From Janibacter terrae NBRC 107853 (lineage in GTDB: Bacteria; Actinomycetota; Actinomycetes; Actinomycetales; Dermatophilaceae), in assembly GCF_001591405.1 (NCBI RefSeq), contig NZ_BCUV01000002.1:186001-250000 (forward strand): a stretch of 64,000 nt of DNA. Direction: 5' to 3'. The position numbers and the translations under genes are program-made. Below, piece after piece: positions 49,006 through 60,403 of the stretch. The stretch's first letter is position 1. Each line of letters starts with the position of its first letter. The notes under the pieces were generated by a model. It did no database searches. It was not told the DNA's origin and saw nothing but the letters and a program-made list of their open reading frames with translations.

Positions 49006-49020
49006 CCGGGTGCCTAGATT
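48991..49020 (+). promoter_or_regulatory. groESL promoter
   Basis: -35 TTGACC (48991-48996) and -10 TAGATT (49015-49020) are 18 bp apart and lie between and within the two CIRCE boxes. The start point would be about 49027, inside CIRCE 2, giving a leader of about 115 nt. Confidence 0.75.
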
Positions 49021-49025
49021 TGCCC

Positions 49026-49052
49026 TTGGCACTCACCTTCGGCGAGTGCCAG
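49026..49052 (+). promoter_or_regulatory. CIRCE operator 2 (HrcA box) of groESL
   Basis: TTGGCACTC-N9-GAGTGCCAG; the two arms are identical to those of CIRCE 1. It covers the predicted transcription start, so HrcA would block both ends of the promoter. Confidence 0.93.
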
Positions 49053-49140
49053 ATGCCACGGCTGGTCGACCCCCGCGACGGCGCCCGGCCCGGCACGCCA
49101 GAACTCATACTCACGACCCTCACTTCACTAAGGAGTCACC

Positions 49141-49437
49141 GTGTCGGTTTCCATCAAGCCGCTCGAGGACCGCATCGTCGTCCAGGCCGTCGAGGCCGAG
49201 CAGACCACCGCTTCCGGCCTCGTCATCCCGGACACCGCCAAGGAGAAGCCGCAGGAGGGCGAGGTCGTTGCGATCGGCCCCGGCCGCTTCAACGAGGACG
49301 GCGACGAGCGCATCCCCATGGACATCGCCGTCGGCGACCGCGTCATCTACTCCAAGTACGGCGGCACCGAGATCAAGCACGGCGGCCAGGAGTACCTGAT
49401 CCTCTCCGCCCGCGACGTCCTCGCGATCGTCTCCTGA
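49141..49437 (+). CDS. groES: Co-chaperonin GroES (Cpn10)
   Basis: Heptameric lid of the GroEL folding chamber. 98 residues. [46 protein letters not shown] is the diagnostic N-terminal half with the mobile loop (about 18-32). GTG start at 49141 behind AAGGAGT. Controlled by two CIRCE boxes, so heat and HrcA regulation are expected. A GC-rich hairpin (49461-49500) lies between it and groEL. Confidence 0.98.
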   Translation: MSVSIKPLEDRIVVQAVEAEQTTASGLVIPDTAKEKPQEGEVVAIGPGRFNEDGDERIPMDIAVGDRVIYSKYGGTEIKHGGQEYLILSARDVLAIVS

Positions 49438-49460
49438 CGACCTCTCTCCGCTTGCAGCGC

Positions 49461-49500
49461 ACGCCCCGGGTGCGGGCCCTCCCGGGTCCCTCCGGGGCGT
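49461..49500 (+). terminator. Hairpin between groES and groEL
   Basis: ACGCCCCGG (49461-49469) pairs with CCGGGGCGT (49492-49500); further GC pairing is possible inside. CTTCTTCCCC follows. It could be a partial terminator or mRNA-processing site that changes the GroES:GroEL ratio. Confidence 0.45.
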
Positions 49501-49520
49501 CGCTTCTTCCCCCTTCGTAG

Positions 49521-51143
<1,623 letters not shown>

Positions 51144-51153
51144 TCTCCTGATC

Positions 51154-51199
51154 CGACGAAGGGGGCCACGCACCATCCGGTGCGTGGCCCCCTTCGTCG
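51154..51199. terminator. groEL terminator built from inverted CGAAGGGG words
   Basis: A perfect 21-bp stem (arms 51154-51174 and 51179-51199) with loop ATCC. It contains CGAAGGGG at 51157-51164 and CCCCTTCG at 51189-51196. It lies between convergent groEL and serA. Confidence 0.9.
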
Positions 51200-51208
51200 T
51201 GCCCGGCG

Positions 51209-51232
51209 CTGCACTGCCCCGGGCGGGTGCAG
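51209..51232. repeat. Palindrome family B, diverged copy
   Basis: A 24-nt imperfect palindrome with ends CTGCAC/GTGCAG and centre GCCCCGGGC, related to CTGCATTGCCCTAGG. The central CTAG has become CCGG, so it would not be an IS481 target. It lies 2 nt from the serA stop, downstream of the groEL terminator. Confidence 0.5.
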
Positions 51233-51234
51233 CC

Positions 51235-52437
51235 TCAGGCCGTCACGATGACCCGGACCTCGATGGTCTCCGGAAGCTCGCGCAGGCGCTGCTCGGTGTC
51301 GGCGGGCAGGCTGCTCGCGAGGTCGGTGACGGCGTAGCCGTACTCGCCCTTGGTGCTCAGCTGCTGGCTGTCGATGTTGACGTCGCCCTCGGACAGGATC
51401 GTGTTGACCCGGGCCAGGACTCCGGGGACGTTCTGGTGCAGGTGGAGGATGCGGGTGCCGCCCAGGGCGACGGGGGCGGCGACGGCCGGGACGTTGACCG
51501 ACATCGTCGTGGCACCGGTGGTCGCCCAGTCACGCAGCTTGCCGGAGACGTAGCGGCCGATGTCGAGCTGCGCCTCCTCGGTGGAACCGCCGATGTGCGG
51601 GGTGAGGATGACGTTGGGGATGCCCTGCAGGCAGTTCTCGAAGGCGTCGCCCGCCTTCTTCGGCTCGCTCGGGAAGACGTCGATCGCGGCACCGGCGATG
51701 TGGCCGGAGAGCAGGTTGTCGCGCAGTGCCTCGAGGTCGACGACGAAACCGCGCGAGAGGTTGAGGAAGAGGCTGCGGGGGCGCATCCTGGCGAACTGCG
51801 CGGCGCCGAAGTTGCCGGCGTTGCCCGCCCGGCCGTCGACGTGGAGCGTGATCGTCTCGCAGGTCTCGAGGAGCTCGTCGAGGGTCTCGCACTTTTTGGC
51901 GTTGCCCAGGGGGAGCTTGTCCTCGAGGTCGTAGAAGGAGACGTGCATCCCGAAGGCCTCGGCGACGACCGACAGCTGGGCGCCGATGTTGCCGTAGCCG
52001 ATGATGCCGAGCGTGCGGCCGCGGACCTCGTGTGCCCCCTTCGCCGACTTGTCCCAGACCCCGGCGTGCAGGGCGGTGCTCTTGTCGGTCAGGTGGCGGG
52101 CCAGCGAGATGATCTCGCCCAGTGCCAGCTCGACGACGCTGCGGGTGTTGGAGAAGGGGGCGTTGAAGACGACCGTGCCGGCCTGGGCAGCCGCGTCGAG
52201 GTCGATCTGGTTGGTGCCGATGCAGAAGGCACCGACCGCCTTGAGCTCGGGGCGGGCCTGGATGACCGCCTGGGTCACCTTGGTCTTCGAGCGGATGCCG
52301 AGCAGGTCGACGCCCTCGAGGGCGGAGATCAGTTCGGTCTCGTCGAGGGCCCCGGAGCGGGTCTCGACGTCGAAGCCGGCGTCGGTCAGGGCCTCGCGGG
52401 CAGCGTCATGGATGTTTTCGAGCAGCAGCACCTTCAC
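51235..52437 (-). CDS. serA: D-3-phosphoglycerate dehydrogenase
   Basis: First step of serine synthesis. 400 residues, the E. coli-type length (410) without the extra ASB domain of mycobacterial SerA. Substrate domain, NAD-binding GRTLGIIGYGNIGAQLSVVAEAFGM (about 147-171), active-site Arg/Glu/His residues (NTRSVVELALGEI; TPHIGGSTEEAQLDIG), and a C-terminal ACT domain (about 325-400, LHLHQNVPGVLARVNTILSEGDVNI) for serine feedback. GTG start at 52435-52437 (VKVLLLENIHD). Confidence 0.95.
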   Translation of the reverse strand: MKVLLLENIHDAAREALTDAGFDVETRSGALDETELISALEGVDLLGIRSKTKVTQAVIQARPELKAVGAFCIGTNQIDLDAAAQAGTVVFNAPFSNTRSVVELALGEIISLARHLTDKSTALHAGVWDKSAKGAHEVRGRTLGIIGYGNIGAQLSVVAEAFGMHVSFYDLEDKLPLGNAKKCETLDELLETCETITLHVDGRAGNAGNFGAAQFARMRPRSLFLNLSRGFVVDLEALRDNLLSGHIAGAAIDVFPSEPKKAGDAFENCLQGIPNVILTPHIGGSTEEAQLDIGRYVSGKLRDWATTGATTMSVNVPAVAAPVALGGTRILHLHQNVPGVLARVNTILSEGDVNIDSQQLSTKGEYGYAVTDLASSLPADTEQRLRELPETIEVRVIVTA

Positions 52438-52539
52438 GCCCTGCAGGGTATGCCCGGCCGCGGTGTGACCTGGCACTCGCCCGCGATGCGGGCGCGCACC
52501 ACCGTGCGGAACGGACCCCACGACGGCGCGCTCGCTGGC

Positions 52540-52545
52540 TAGGGT
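52540..52545 (+). promoter_or_regulatory. -10 element of the racemase-like gene (leaderless type)
   Basis: TAGGGT lies 6 nt before the ATG at 52552; no Shine-Dalgarno sequence is present. Confidence 0.45.
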
Positions 52546-52551
52546 GTGGCC

Positions 52552-53247
52552 ATGCGTCTCCTCGGTGTCATCGGCGGTATGGGCTGGTCTGCGACGGCGG
52601 AGTACTACCGCCGTCTCAACGAAGGGGTGGAGGCGCGCCTGGGCGGTCTGCACAGCGCCCGCGTCCTGATCCACAGCGTCGACTTCCAGCCGATCGACGA
52701 CGCCGAGAACGCCGGCGACTGGGACGCCATGGCGCAGACCCTCGTCGAGGCCGCCCGCGGCCTGGAGGCCGCTGGCGCACAAGGATTCCTCCTCGCTGCC
52801 AACACGATGCACGCCGTCGCCGACCGGGTCGAGGCGGCCGTCGACATCCCCTTCCTCCACATCGCGAAGGCCACCGCGAGCCGCGTCGAGGCCTCGCACC
52901 AGCGCAAGGTCGGGCTCGTCGCCACCGCGACGACGATGGCGGGGGACTTCTACACGACCCCCTTCGAGCAGCGCGGGATCGAGGTGATCCTGCCCGAGGA
53001 GCAGCAGCGCCCCGAGGTCGACCGGATCATCTACGAGGAGCTCGTCCACGGGGTCATCAAGGACAGCTCGCGCCGCCAGCTGCGCGCCGTCATGGAGGGG
53101 ATGTCCGACCGCGGCGCCGAGTGCGTCGTGCTGGCCGGGACCGAGATCGGACTGCTCATCGAGGAGGACGACTGCCCGGTGCCGCTGCACGACACGACGG
53201 CGGTCCACGTCGACCGGGCGCTGGACTGGATGCTCACCGAGGGCTGA
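52552..53247 (+). CDS. Aspartate/glutamate racemase-family protein lacking both catalytic cysteines
   Basis: 231 residues with the Asp/Glu/hydantoin racemase fold: LLGVIGGMGWSATAEYYRRLNEGV at the N-terminus, then two mirror-image half-sites. Family enzymes use two acid/base residues, normally Cys (Thr83 and Cys197 in E. coli YgeA). Here the first site reads LLAANTMH with Ala83 and the second VLAGTEIGLL with Gly196, so neither thiol is present although the flanking NTMH and TEIG motifs are intact. It is thus unlikely to be an ordinary racemase; a binding role or altered chemistry is possible. ATG 52552; GTG 52546 is an in-frame alternative. Confidence 0.85.
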   Translation: MRLLGVIGGMGWSATAEYYRRLNEGVEARLGGLHSARVLIHSVDFQPIDDAENAGDWDAMAQTLVEAARGLEAAGAQGFLLAANTMHAVADRVEAAVDIPFLHIAKATASRVEASHQRKVGLVATATTMAGDFYTTPFEQRGIEVILPEEQQRPEVDRIIYEELVHGVIKDSSRRQLRAVMEGMSDRGAECVVLAGTEIGLLIEEDDCPVPLHDTTAVHVDRALDWMLTEG

Positions 53248-53282
53248 CCCTTCGAGACGGTTGCTGCGCAACCTCCTCAGGG
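53248..53282 (-). repeat. Dispersed hairpin repeat, family C, copy 2
   Basis: A 35-nt element starting directly after the racemase stop codon, in opposite orientation to copy 1 (3567-3600). Reverse complement begins CCCTGAGGAGG and ends CCGTCTCGAAGGG. The inner stem is GGTTGC/GCAACC where copy 1 has GGCCGC/GCGGCC: two compensated base pairs. Confidence 0.75.
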
Positions 53283-53286
53283 ACCG

Positions 53287-53532
53287 TCACCAGGGGACGT
53301 CGACCTCTTCTTCGCCCGTGACGACCTCGACCTGCTGCCCGGCGAACTCGACGACGCTGCCCGCCCGGACCTGCGCGCCGCGGCGCGTCTCGGGGGAGCC
53401 GTCGACGCTCACCTCGCCCGCGGCGATGACCTCACGGGCCATGGCGCCGTCCTCCACGAGCCCGGCGAGCTTGAGCAGCTGGCCGAGACGGATGGACTCG
53501 TCGCGGATGTGGACCGGTGCGGGAGAGCTCAC
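53287..53532 (-). CDS. S4-domain RNA-binding protein
   Basis: 81 residues, essentially one S4 domain: IRLGQLLKLAGLVEDGAMAREVIAAGEVSVDGSPETRRGAQVRAGSVVEFAGQQVEV. Related single-domain proteins (YbcJ/YaaA/RqcP-like) bind structured RNA such as ribosomal stalled complexes or tRNA. GTG start at 53530-53532. It converges on the racemase-like gene and is separated from it by the family C hairpin repeat; whiB lies 29 nt upstream on the same strand. Confidence 0.88.
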   Translation of the reverse strand: MSSPAPVHIRDESIRLGQLLKLAGLVEDGAMAREVIAAGEVSVDGSPETRRGAQVRAGSVVEFAGQQVEVVTGEEEVDVPW

Positions 53533-53561
53533 CCCACCAGCCTAGGCGGCGAAGGGGAGCC

Positions 53562-53864
53562 TCAGCCGGCGAGGCCGGCGGCGGCGATGTCGCGCTCGGC
53601 CAGCAGGGCGTGGCGCTCGTCCTCGGTCATGCCGCCCCACACGCCGAAGGGTTCACGGATGGCGAGCGCGTGCTCGCCGCAGGCCGCGACGACCGGGCAG
53701 CTGGCGCAGATCTCCTTGGCAGCGGCGTCCCGCAGGCGTCGGGCGGCGCCGCGCTCACCATCCGGGTGGTAGAAGGACTCGCTGCCGGTGTCCCGGCAGG
53801 CGCCCTCGAACTGCCACTCCCAGTGGTCCGCCACGGGACCCGGCACCTTGTCGTTGTGCGCCAT
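53562..53864 (-). CDS. WhiB-family iron-sulfur transcription regulator (WhiB2/WhmD-like)
   Basis: 100 residues. Four cluster-binding cysteines: Cys in FEGACRDTG, then ICASCPVVAACGEH (C-x2-C-x5-C), followed by the GVWGGMTEDER turn and a basic tail. WhiB proteins carry a 4Fe-4S cluster, partner the sigma factor region 4 and occur only in actinobacteria and their phages. The WEWQFEGACRDTGSESFYHPDGERG start resembles the WhiB2/WhmD group, which controls septation (comparison from memory). The 180-nt gap upstream, shared with divergent guaB, should contain both promoters. Confidence 0.93.
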   Translation of the reverse strand: MAHNDKVPGPVADHWEWQFEGACRDTGSESFYHPDGERGAARRLRDAAAKEICASCPVVAACGEHALAIREPFGVWGGMTEDERHALLAERDIAAAGLAG

Positions 53865-54032
53865 CTCTGCTCCACCTCCGTGCCTGGGGCGGCCCTGACG
53901 ACGCCTCCCCTGTCTGCTGCCAACCTAAGGACGGCAACGCAAACGCAGGTGGTCGGGAAGGTATGGATTCGCCCCGGAATTGCGGGAGTTCGTCAGGAAA
54001 GGGTCACGTCCGAGGGCGTGTGCGCGGTGGCT

Positions 54033-55586
<1,554 letters not shown>

Positions 55587-55597
55587 CGGGTCGCGTC

Positions 55598-56575
55598 ATG
55601 GGGGACAGCTCGACGTCGCGGCCGGACTGGCGCGCACCGCGGAGCATCGGCACCGGCTGGTGGCTGCAGCAGCTCGTCGGCCTCGTCCTGACCCTCGCTC
55701 TCATGGGGGTGCTGGCCTTCGCCCTGATGATGCTCACCCGCATGCCCCTCGAGGGGACCTCTGAGCCGGACCCGCACTGGCCCACCTTCGCCGTCTGGTT
55801 CGTGCTGTGCACCGTGCTCCTCGTCGGCGAGATGCTGCGCTCGTCGTGGCGCCAGCTCAAGGACGAGCGGGTCTACACCGACCTCGCCGGCAACGAGCTG
55901 CGGGTCGACCGCTGGTCGCCACCGCACGAGCGTGAGCGGCTCGCCCAGCGCTGGGCCGCCGACGAGCGGATCCGGGAGCGCCACCGGCAGGAGCAGGCCG
56001 GGCACGAGCAGGCGCACCCGCGGGCACCGCGACCGGAGCCGACGTCCGAGGAGCTGCGTGCGGCCGCGCTGCGGCGTCGGGAGCTCGGACCGGGCATCCC
56101 CACGTCGGTGCGGGCAGGACGGTGGTCCCGGCCGCTGCAGCGGCTGCGGATGGTGGCGAAGGTGTGCATGATCGCCTCCATCCCCTTCGCCGTCGTCCTC
56201 GTGGTCGTCCTGGACGTGCTCGATCCGGAGTTCCCCCGGGAGTGGGCCCTGGTGAGCTTCCTGCTCCTCCCGATCGGCTGGGTGCTCATGTGGGCGCACG
56301 ACCTGCTGCGGCACCGCTGGCTCGGCACCCGTGAGTCACGCAGCGACCTCGCGGGCTTCCAGGGGATGAGCGCCTTCATCGCCGCATTCTTCCTCGCGAT
56401 CGTCGCCTTCACCGGTCTCGTCGACCGCGAGCTCATCGTCGTGACCGTGATCGGCCTGCCGCTCGTCGTCGTGCTCGGGTGGGTCGGCAAGAACGAGCTC
56501 AGGCACCACATCCCGAGCGGTCACGGTGACGGCGGGTCGTCGGACGTCACCGACGTGGTCAGCTTCCTCGACTGA
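55598..56575 (+). CDS. Hypothetical membrane protein with four predicted helices
   Basis: 325 residues. Two hydrophobic helices near the N-terminus (about 28-50 and 66-85), a long charged cytoplasmic segment rich in Arg, Glu and Gln (about 88-185), then helices at about 195-215, 228-248, 265-290 and 290-305 in the C-terminal half. No family is recognised. It follows guaB by 11 nt, suggesting co-transcription. Its last 17 nt overlap the 3' end of the convergent P1-peptidase gene. Confidence 0.75.
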   Translation: MGDSSTSRPDWRAPRSIGTGWWLQQLVGLVLTLALMGVLAFALMMLTRMPLEGTSEPDPHWPTFAVWFVLCTVLLVGEMLRSSWRQLKDERVYTDLAGNELRVDRWSPPHERERLAQRWAADERIRERHRQEQAGHEQAHPRAPRPEPTSEELRAAALRRRELGPGIPTSVRAGRWSRPLQRLRMVAKVCMIASIPFAVVLVVVLDVLDPEFPREWALVSFLLLPIGWVLMWAHDLLRHRWLGTRESRSDLAGFQGMSAFIAAFFLAIVAFTGLVDRELIVVTVIGLPLVVVLGWVGKNELRHHIPSGHGDGGSSDVTDVVSFLD

Positions 56576-57602
56576 TCGTCTCCCGGTAGCCGGGCAGGCA
56601 CAGCCCGCCCTCGTCGGTGCGGTCGACGGTCCGCGCGGCGAGCACCGCCCGCACGATCGCCCGGCTCACACAGTCGGCTGCCGCGGTCTGCAGGGCCACG
56701 AGCTCGAAGGGGGTCGGTCCCTGGCGTCCACCCGTCGCCAGGGCGAAGACCGTGTCGCCGTCGAAGGCCGTGTGGACCGGTGAGAGCGCCCGCGCGAAGC
56801 CGTCGTGGGCCACGCCGGCGAGCCGCGCGCAGCCGGCCTTGTCGAGGGTGGCGTCGGTCGCGACGACCGCGAGGGTGGTCGCCGTGCCCGCCTGCAGGGC
56901 CCGCGCCTCAGCGGCCTGCCTCTCCCAGTGGCCCTGCACGGCAACGGGATCCGGCTGCGGGACGGCGACCTCACCGTCGAGCAGGTGACGCGCGCCGAGG
57001 AGCTCACCGCTCGGCAGGAGCGGTGAGCCGACCGCGTTGACCGCGACCACCGCGCCGACGGTGATCCCCGAGTCGAGGACGAGGCTGGCGCTCCCGATGC
57101 CTCCGCGCAGACCGCCGGCACGGGCTCCCGTCCCGGCGCCGACACCCCCTTCGTCCACCGGGCCGTCGCTCGCGTCGAGGTAGGCCGCCCGGCCCTCGTC
57201 CGGGCCGGGGTGGTGGCGCCAGGTCCCGGCGCGTCCGAGGTCGAAGAGGATCGCGGCGGGGACGATCGGCACGATCTCGCCGGGGCGGCCGACCTGCCAG
57301 CCGCGGCCCTCGTCCGCCAGGGCCGCCATGACCCCGTCGGCCGTCGAGAGGCCGTAGGCGCTGCCGCCGGAGAGCACGACCGCGTCGACGGCGTCGACGA
57401 GGTTGCGCGGGTCCAGCAGGTCGGTCTCCCTGGTGCCCGGCCCGCCGCCGCGGACGTCGACGCCGCCGACGGTGCCGACCGGCGGGACCACGACCGTCGT
57501 CCCGGTCAGCCAGTCGGTCTCGTCACGGGTGGCGTGCCCGACCCGGATGCCCGGGACGTCGGTGATGGCATTGTGCGCTCCGGGGTGCATGGCCCCCAGC
57601 AT
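56559..57602 (-). CDS. P1/S58-family peptidase (DmpA/NylC-like)
   Basis: 347 residues. Self-processing Ntn-type aminopeptidase/endoamidase family: NAITDVPGIRVGHATRDETDWLTGTTVVVPP at the start, GGSAYGLSTADGVMAAL, VGAGTGARAGGLRGGIGSAS and VGAVVAVNAVGSPLLPSGELLG where the autocleavage residue is expected. Mycobacterial and other actinobacterial homologues (Rv1333 type) are hydrolases of unknown substrate; nylon-oligomer hydrolase NylC is the best-known member. The residue cleaved cannot be assigned by eye. Downstream of the secreted esterase gene on the same strand (16-nt gap). Confidence 0.88.
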   Translation of the reverse strand: MLGAMHPGAHNAITDVPGIRVGHATRDETDWLTGTTVVVPPVGTVGGVDVRGGGPGTRETDLLDPRNLVDAVDAVVLSGGSAYGLSTADGVMAALADEGRGWQVGRPGEIVPIVPAAILFDLGRAGTWRHHPGPDEGRAAYLDASDGPVDEGGVGAGTGARAGGLRGGIGSASLVLDSGITVGAVVAVNAVGSPLLPSGELLGARHLLDGEVAVPQPDPVAVQGHWERQAAEARALQAGTATTLAVVATDATLDKAGCARLAGVAHDGFARALSPVHTAFDGDTVFALATGGRQGPTPFELVALQTAAADCVSRAIVRAVLAARTVDRTDEGGLCLPGYRETISRGS

Positions 57603-57617
57603 GCACCCCGGAGCGGT

Positions 57618-58844
57618 TCAGCAGCCGAGCTCCCAGTACCCGGGCGAGGTCTCCTCGAGCTCGGTCGTCGTGTAGACGTTCCACAGGCCCATCGGGTCGT
57701 TCGAGCCGTTGGCGTAGGTCAGGCCACCGCTCTGGTGCGCGCGCCCCTCGACGGTGTGGGTGTAGTTGCTCGAGGTGATGCACGCGCCCGGCTCCGGGTC
57801 GGGGTCGCCCGGGTCGCCCGGGTCTCCGGGGTCGCTCGGGTCGCCCGGGTCGACGGCGTCGGTCAGCCCGAAGAAGGCCGCGTCGTACCTGGCCGAGCAG
57901 ATGGTGTCGAGGAAGTAGGCGCCGGCCTGGCCGCACTGCTCCGGTCCGGTGCCCGGGTCGACAGGGGTGCCGTGGCCCATGCCCTGGACCGAGTAGCGCA
58001 CGACGGCGTCGCCGTAGGACGTGCGGGTCGTGCCGCCGGGCAGGCTGCTCGTGGCGGTCGGCGTCGTGCCCACCCCCGCGACGTCGGTGAACTGGTCGAC
58101 GAGCTCCCGCGCGTTGGCCGGGACGACCGTCGAGTCGGCGGTGCCGTGCCAGACCGCCACCCGGGGACGCGCACCGGAGTACCCGGGGAAGCCCTGCCGG
58201 GCGAGGTCGCCCCACTGCGTCGGGGTCCGGTCCGGCGGGTTGTTCATGCAGCCGAAGGCGTCGATCATCGAGGTCGCGCAGCGGTAGGGCAGACCGGCGA
58301 TGACCGACCCGCCCGCGAAGAGATCCGGGTAGGTCGCGAGCACCGCAGACGTCATCCCGCCCCCGGCCGACAGCCCGGTGACGAAGGTGTTGTCGCTGCC
58401 CAGACCGTGGCTCGAGCGCGCGTGCTGCACCATCTGCGCGATCGAGGCGACCTCGCCGTGGCCACGCGTCGTGTCCGCCGCCTCGAAGAAGTTGAAGCAC
58501 GAGTTGGCGTTGTTGCCCGACGACGTCTGCGGGTAGACCACCGCGAAGCCGTGCTCGTCCGCCAGCTGCGACCAGCCCGAGCCCACGTGGTACGCCGACG
58601 CCGACTGCGTGCACCCGTGGAGCGCGACGACGGTCGGCGCGCCTGCGGGCAGGTCGGCGGGGACGTACTCGTACATCGACAGGTTGCCGGGGTTGGAGCC
58701 GAAGCCGGTGACCGGCGTCAACGTCCCGGCCGCGAGCGCAGCCGACGAGCCCGGTGGCGGGGCCGAGGTCGCCGGCACCGAGGAGGCGCCCACCAGGGCT
58801 CCGCCGAGCAGGACCGATCCGAGTAGCAACCGCACTGAACGCAT
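57618..58844 (-). CDS. Secreted PHB-depolymerase-family esterase with C-terminal module
   Basis: 408 residues. Signal peptide (1-28, ending ATSA), then a poly(3-hydroxybutyrate) depolymerase/feruloyl-esterase fold (about 45-330): VVALHGCTQSASAYHVGSGW, nucleophile GLSAGGGMTSAVLA (Ser near 157), SGARPRVAVWHGTADSTV with the Asp and GMGHGTPVD with the His. A DPGDPSDPGDPGDPGDPDPEP linker (about 332-352, coded by 9-nt repeats at 57800-57852) joins a 55-residue Cys-containing module ending WELGC that may bind a polymer. GTGTGT...GGAG site precedes the ATG at 58842-58844. Probably acts outside the cell on a polyester or plant ester. Confidence 0.88.
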   Translation of the reverse strand: MRSVRLLLGSVLLGGALVGASSVPATSAPPPGSSAALAAGTLTPVTGFGSNPGNLSMYEYVPADLPAGAPTVVALHGCTQSASAYHVGSGWSQLADEHGFAVVYPQTSSGNNANSCFNFFEAADTTRGHGEVASIAQMVQHARSSHGLGSDNTFVTGLSAGGGMTSAVLATYPDLFAGGSVIAGLPYRCATSMIDAFGCMNNPPDRTPTQWGDLARQGFPGYSGARPRVAVWHGTADSTVVPANARELVDQFTDVAGVGTTPTATSSLPGGTTRTSYGDAVVRYSVQGMGHGTPVDPGTGPEQCGQAGAYFLDTICSARYDAAFFGLTDAVDPGDPSDPGDPGDPGDPDPEPGACITSSNYTHTVEGRAHQSGGLTYANGSNDPMGLWNVYTTTELEETSPGYWELGC

Positions 58845-59043
58845 GTGTGTCTCCTCGTCGTGCACCGACGTCCACGCTGACGCCGGTGTCATGGGTGTCC
58901 GCCACGTTCGTCGCCGGCGCGGGCGAGGGGCAATGTGCCGCCTGCCCACTCCTGGTCGGGGCGCTCTGGTGCGCGTCCACGTGTGGCGAGGGGCCACCCT
59001 TCGAGGTGCGGGGAGCGTGGTGGGTCGGTGGTTGACTGGAGCG

Positions 59044-60069
59044 ATGACGACGAGCAGCACCCCGATCCGCGTCCTCGACGGCCACAACGACCTGCCGTGG
59101 CACCACCGCGAGGTGGCCGGCTACGACCTCGACGCGTGCGACATCGCGCGGCCGCAGCCGCACCTGCACACCGACCTGCCCCGGATGCGTGAGGGCGGTC
59201 TCGCGGCGCAGCTGTGGTCGGTCTGGGTCCCGACGACGGTGCAGGGCGCGGAGGCGGTCGCCGCGACGCACGAGCAGATCGACTTCGTCGAGGCGATGTG
59301 CGCGCGCTACGAGGAGATGGTCCCCGCGCGCACCGCCGCGCAGGTCCGGGCCGCGTGGGACGCGGGGAGGCACGCGGCGCTCATCGGGATGGAGGGCGGC
59401 CACTGCATCGACGGCTCGCTCCAGACGCTGGAGGCCTTCGCGGGCAGGGGGGCTCGCTACATGACCCTCACGCACAACGACAACACCCCGTGGGCCGACT
59501 CGGCCACGGACGAGCGCGTCCACGGTGGGCTGACGGACTTCGGTCGTGAGGTCGTGGCGCGGATGAACGACCTCGGGATCGTCGTCGACCTGTCCCACGT
59601 GAGCGCCGAGACGATGCACGACGCGCTCGACGCGACCCGCCTGCCGGTGATGTTCAGCCACTCCGGCGCCCGCGCGATCTGCGACCACCCGCGCAACGTC
59701 CCGGACGACGTCCTCGAGCGCATCCCCGGCAACGGCGGGATCGTCATGGCCAATGTCGTGCCCAAGTTCGTCAACCAGGCCCGGGCCGACGTGGACCTCG
59801 GACGCACCGACGTGGTCCCCGACCCGGTGGCGACCACCGAGCACGTCCTCGCCCACTTCGAGCACCTGCGCGAGGTCGTGGGCATCGAGCACGTCGGCAT
59901 CGGGGCCGACTACGACGGCGTCGACGAGACACCGGTCGGCCTCGAGGACGTCGCGAGCTACCCGCGGCTGCTCGCGGCCCTGGGGGAGCGGGGCTGGTCA
60001 CGCAGCGACCTCGAGGCCCTCGCGCACGGCAACGTGCTGCGGGTCCTCGAGGCCACCGAGGTGCGGTAG
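59044..60069 (+). CDS. Membrane-dipeptidase-like (M19) peptidase
   Basis: 341 residues. Zn-dependent renal-dipeptidase family: VLDGHNDLPWHHRE with metal His/Asp, ALIGMEGGHCIDGSL with the bridging Glu, MTLTHNDNTPWADSA, GIVVDLSHVSAETMHDAL, PVMFSHSGARAICDHPRNVPDD, and HVGIGADYDGV. Members hydrolyse dipeptides, including D-amino-acid-containing ones; the substrate is unassigned. ATG at 59044. The 198 nt between it and the divergent esterase gene carry no gene I can see. The antitoxin-like gene lies 1 nt after its stop on the other strand. Confidence 0.93.
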   Translation: MTTSSTPIRVLDGHNDLPWHHREVAGYDLDACDIARPQPHLHTDLPRMREGGLAAQLWSVWVPTTVQGAEAVAATHEQIDFVEAMCARYEEMVPARTAAQVRAAWDAGRHAALIGMEGGHCIDGSLQTLEAFAGRGARYMTLTHNDNTPWADSATDERVHGGLTDFGREVVARMNDLGIVVDLSHVSAETMHDALDATRLPVMFSHSGARAICDHPRNVPDDVLERIPGNGGIVMANVVPKFVNQARADVDLGRTDVVPDPVATTEHVLAHFEHLREVVGIEHVGIGADYDGVDETPVGLEDVASYPRLLAALGERGWSRSDLEALAHGNVLRVLEATEVR

Positions 60070-60070
60070 G

Positions 60071-60364
60071 TCAGGCGCGCCCGTCGGGGAAGAAGCGCTT
60101 GTCCTGCGGCGGGGGCGGCGTCGCGGCGTTCCCGTTCGAGCCGTGCACGGTCGACCCGGTCACCGTCTGGCTGCCGGTCAGGTTCTTCTTCGCGGTCCGC
60201 GAGAAGCCCTCGACGTGCTTGTGGTACCTGCCCTTGGTGCGGCCGTCGACGAAGCCGGCGGCCCGGTCGATGTACGTGCCCGCCTTGTCCGGGTTGGACC
60301 GGGCCCACTGCCGGGCGGCCTCGAGCGCGGTGAGCATGGCTGCTGCGTTCTTGAACTTGGCCAT
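60071..60364 (-). CDS. Small Rv0909-like (MT0933 family) putative antitoxin protein
   Basis: 97 residues. Helical, basic: ARQWARSNPDKAGTYIDRAAGFVDGRTKGRYHKHVEGFSRTAKKNLTG, resembling the KxxDKAxxxIDKAxxFVDxRTKGKY pattern of small actinobacterial proteins annotated as antitoxins of Rv0909 type. The C-terminus is disordered, Pro-rich. No toxin gene is adjacent, so the TA label is weak; it may be a general stress or nucleoid protein. ATG at 60362-60364. It converges on the dipeptidase gene. Confidence 0.6.
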   Translation of the reverse strand: MAKFKNAAAMLTALEAARQWARSNPDKAGTYIDRAAGFVDGRTKGRYHKHVEGFSRTAKKNLTGSQTVTGSTVHGSNGNAATPPPPQDKRFFPDGRA

Positions 60365-60403
60365 CTGACGTCCTCATCTGTCGGTGGTCACTCCAGCATG
60401 ACA

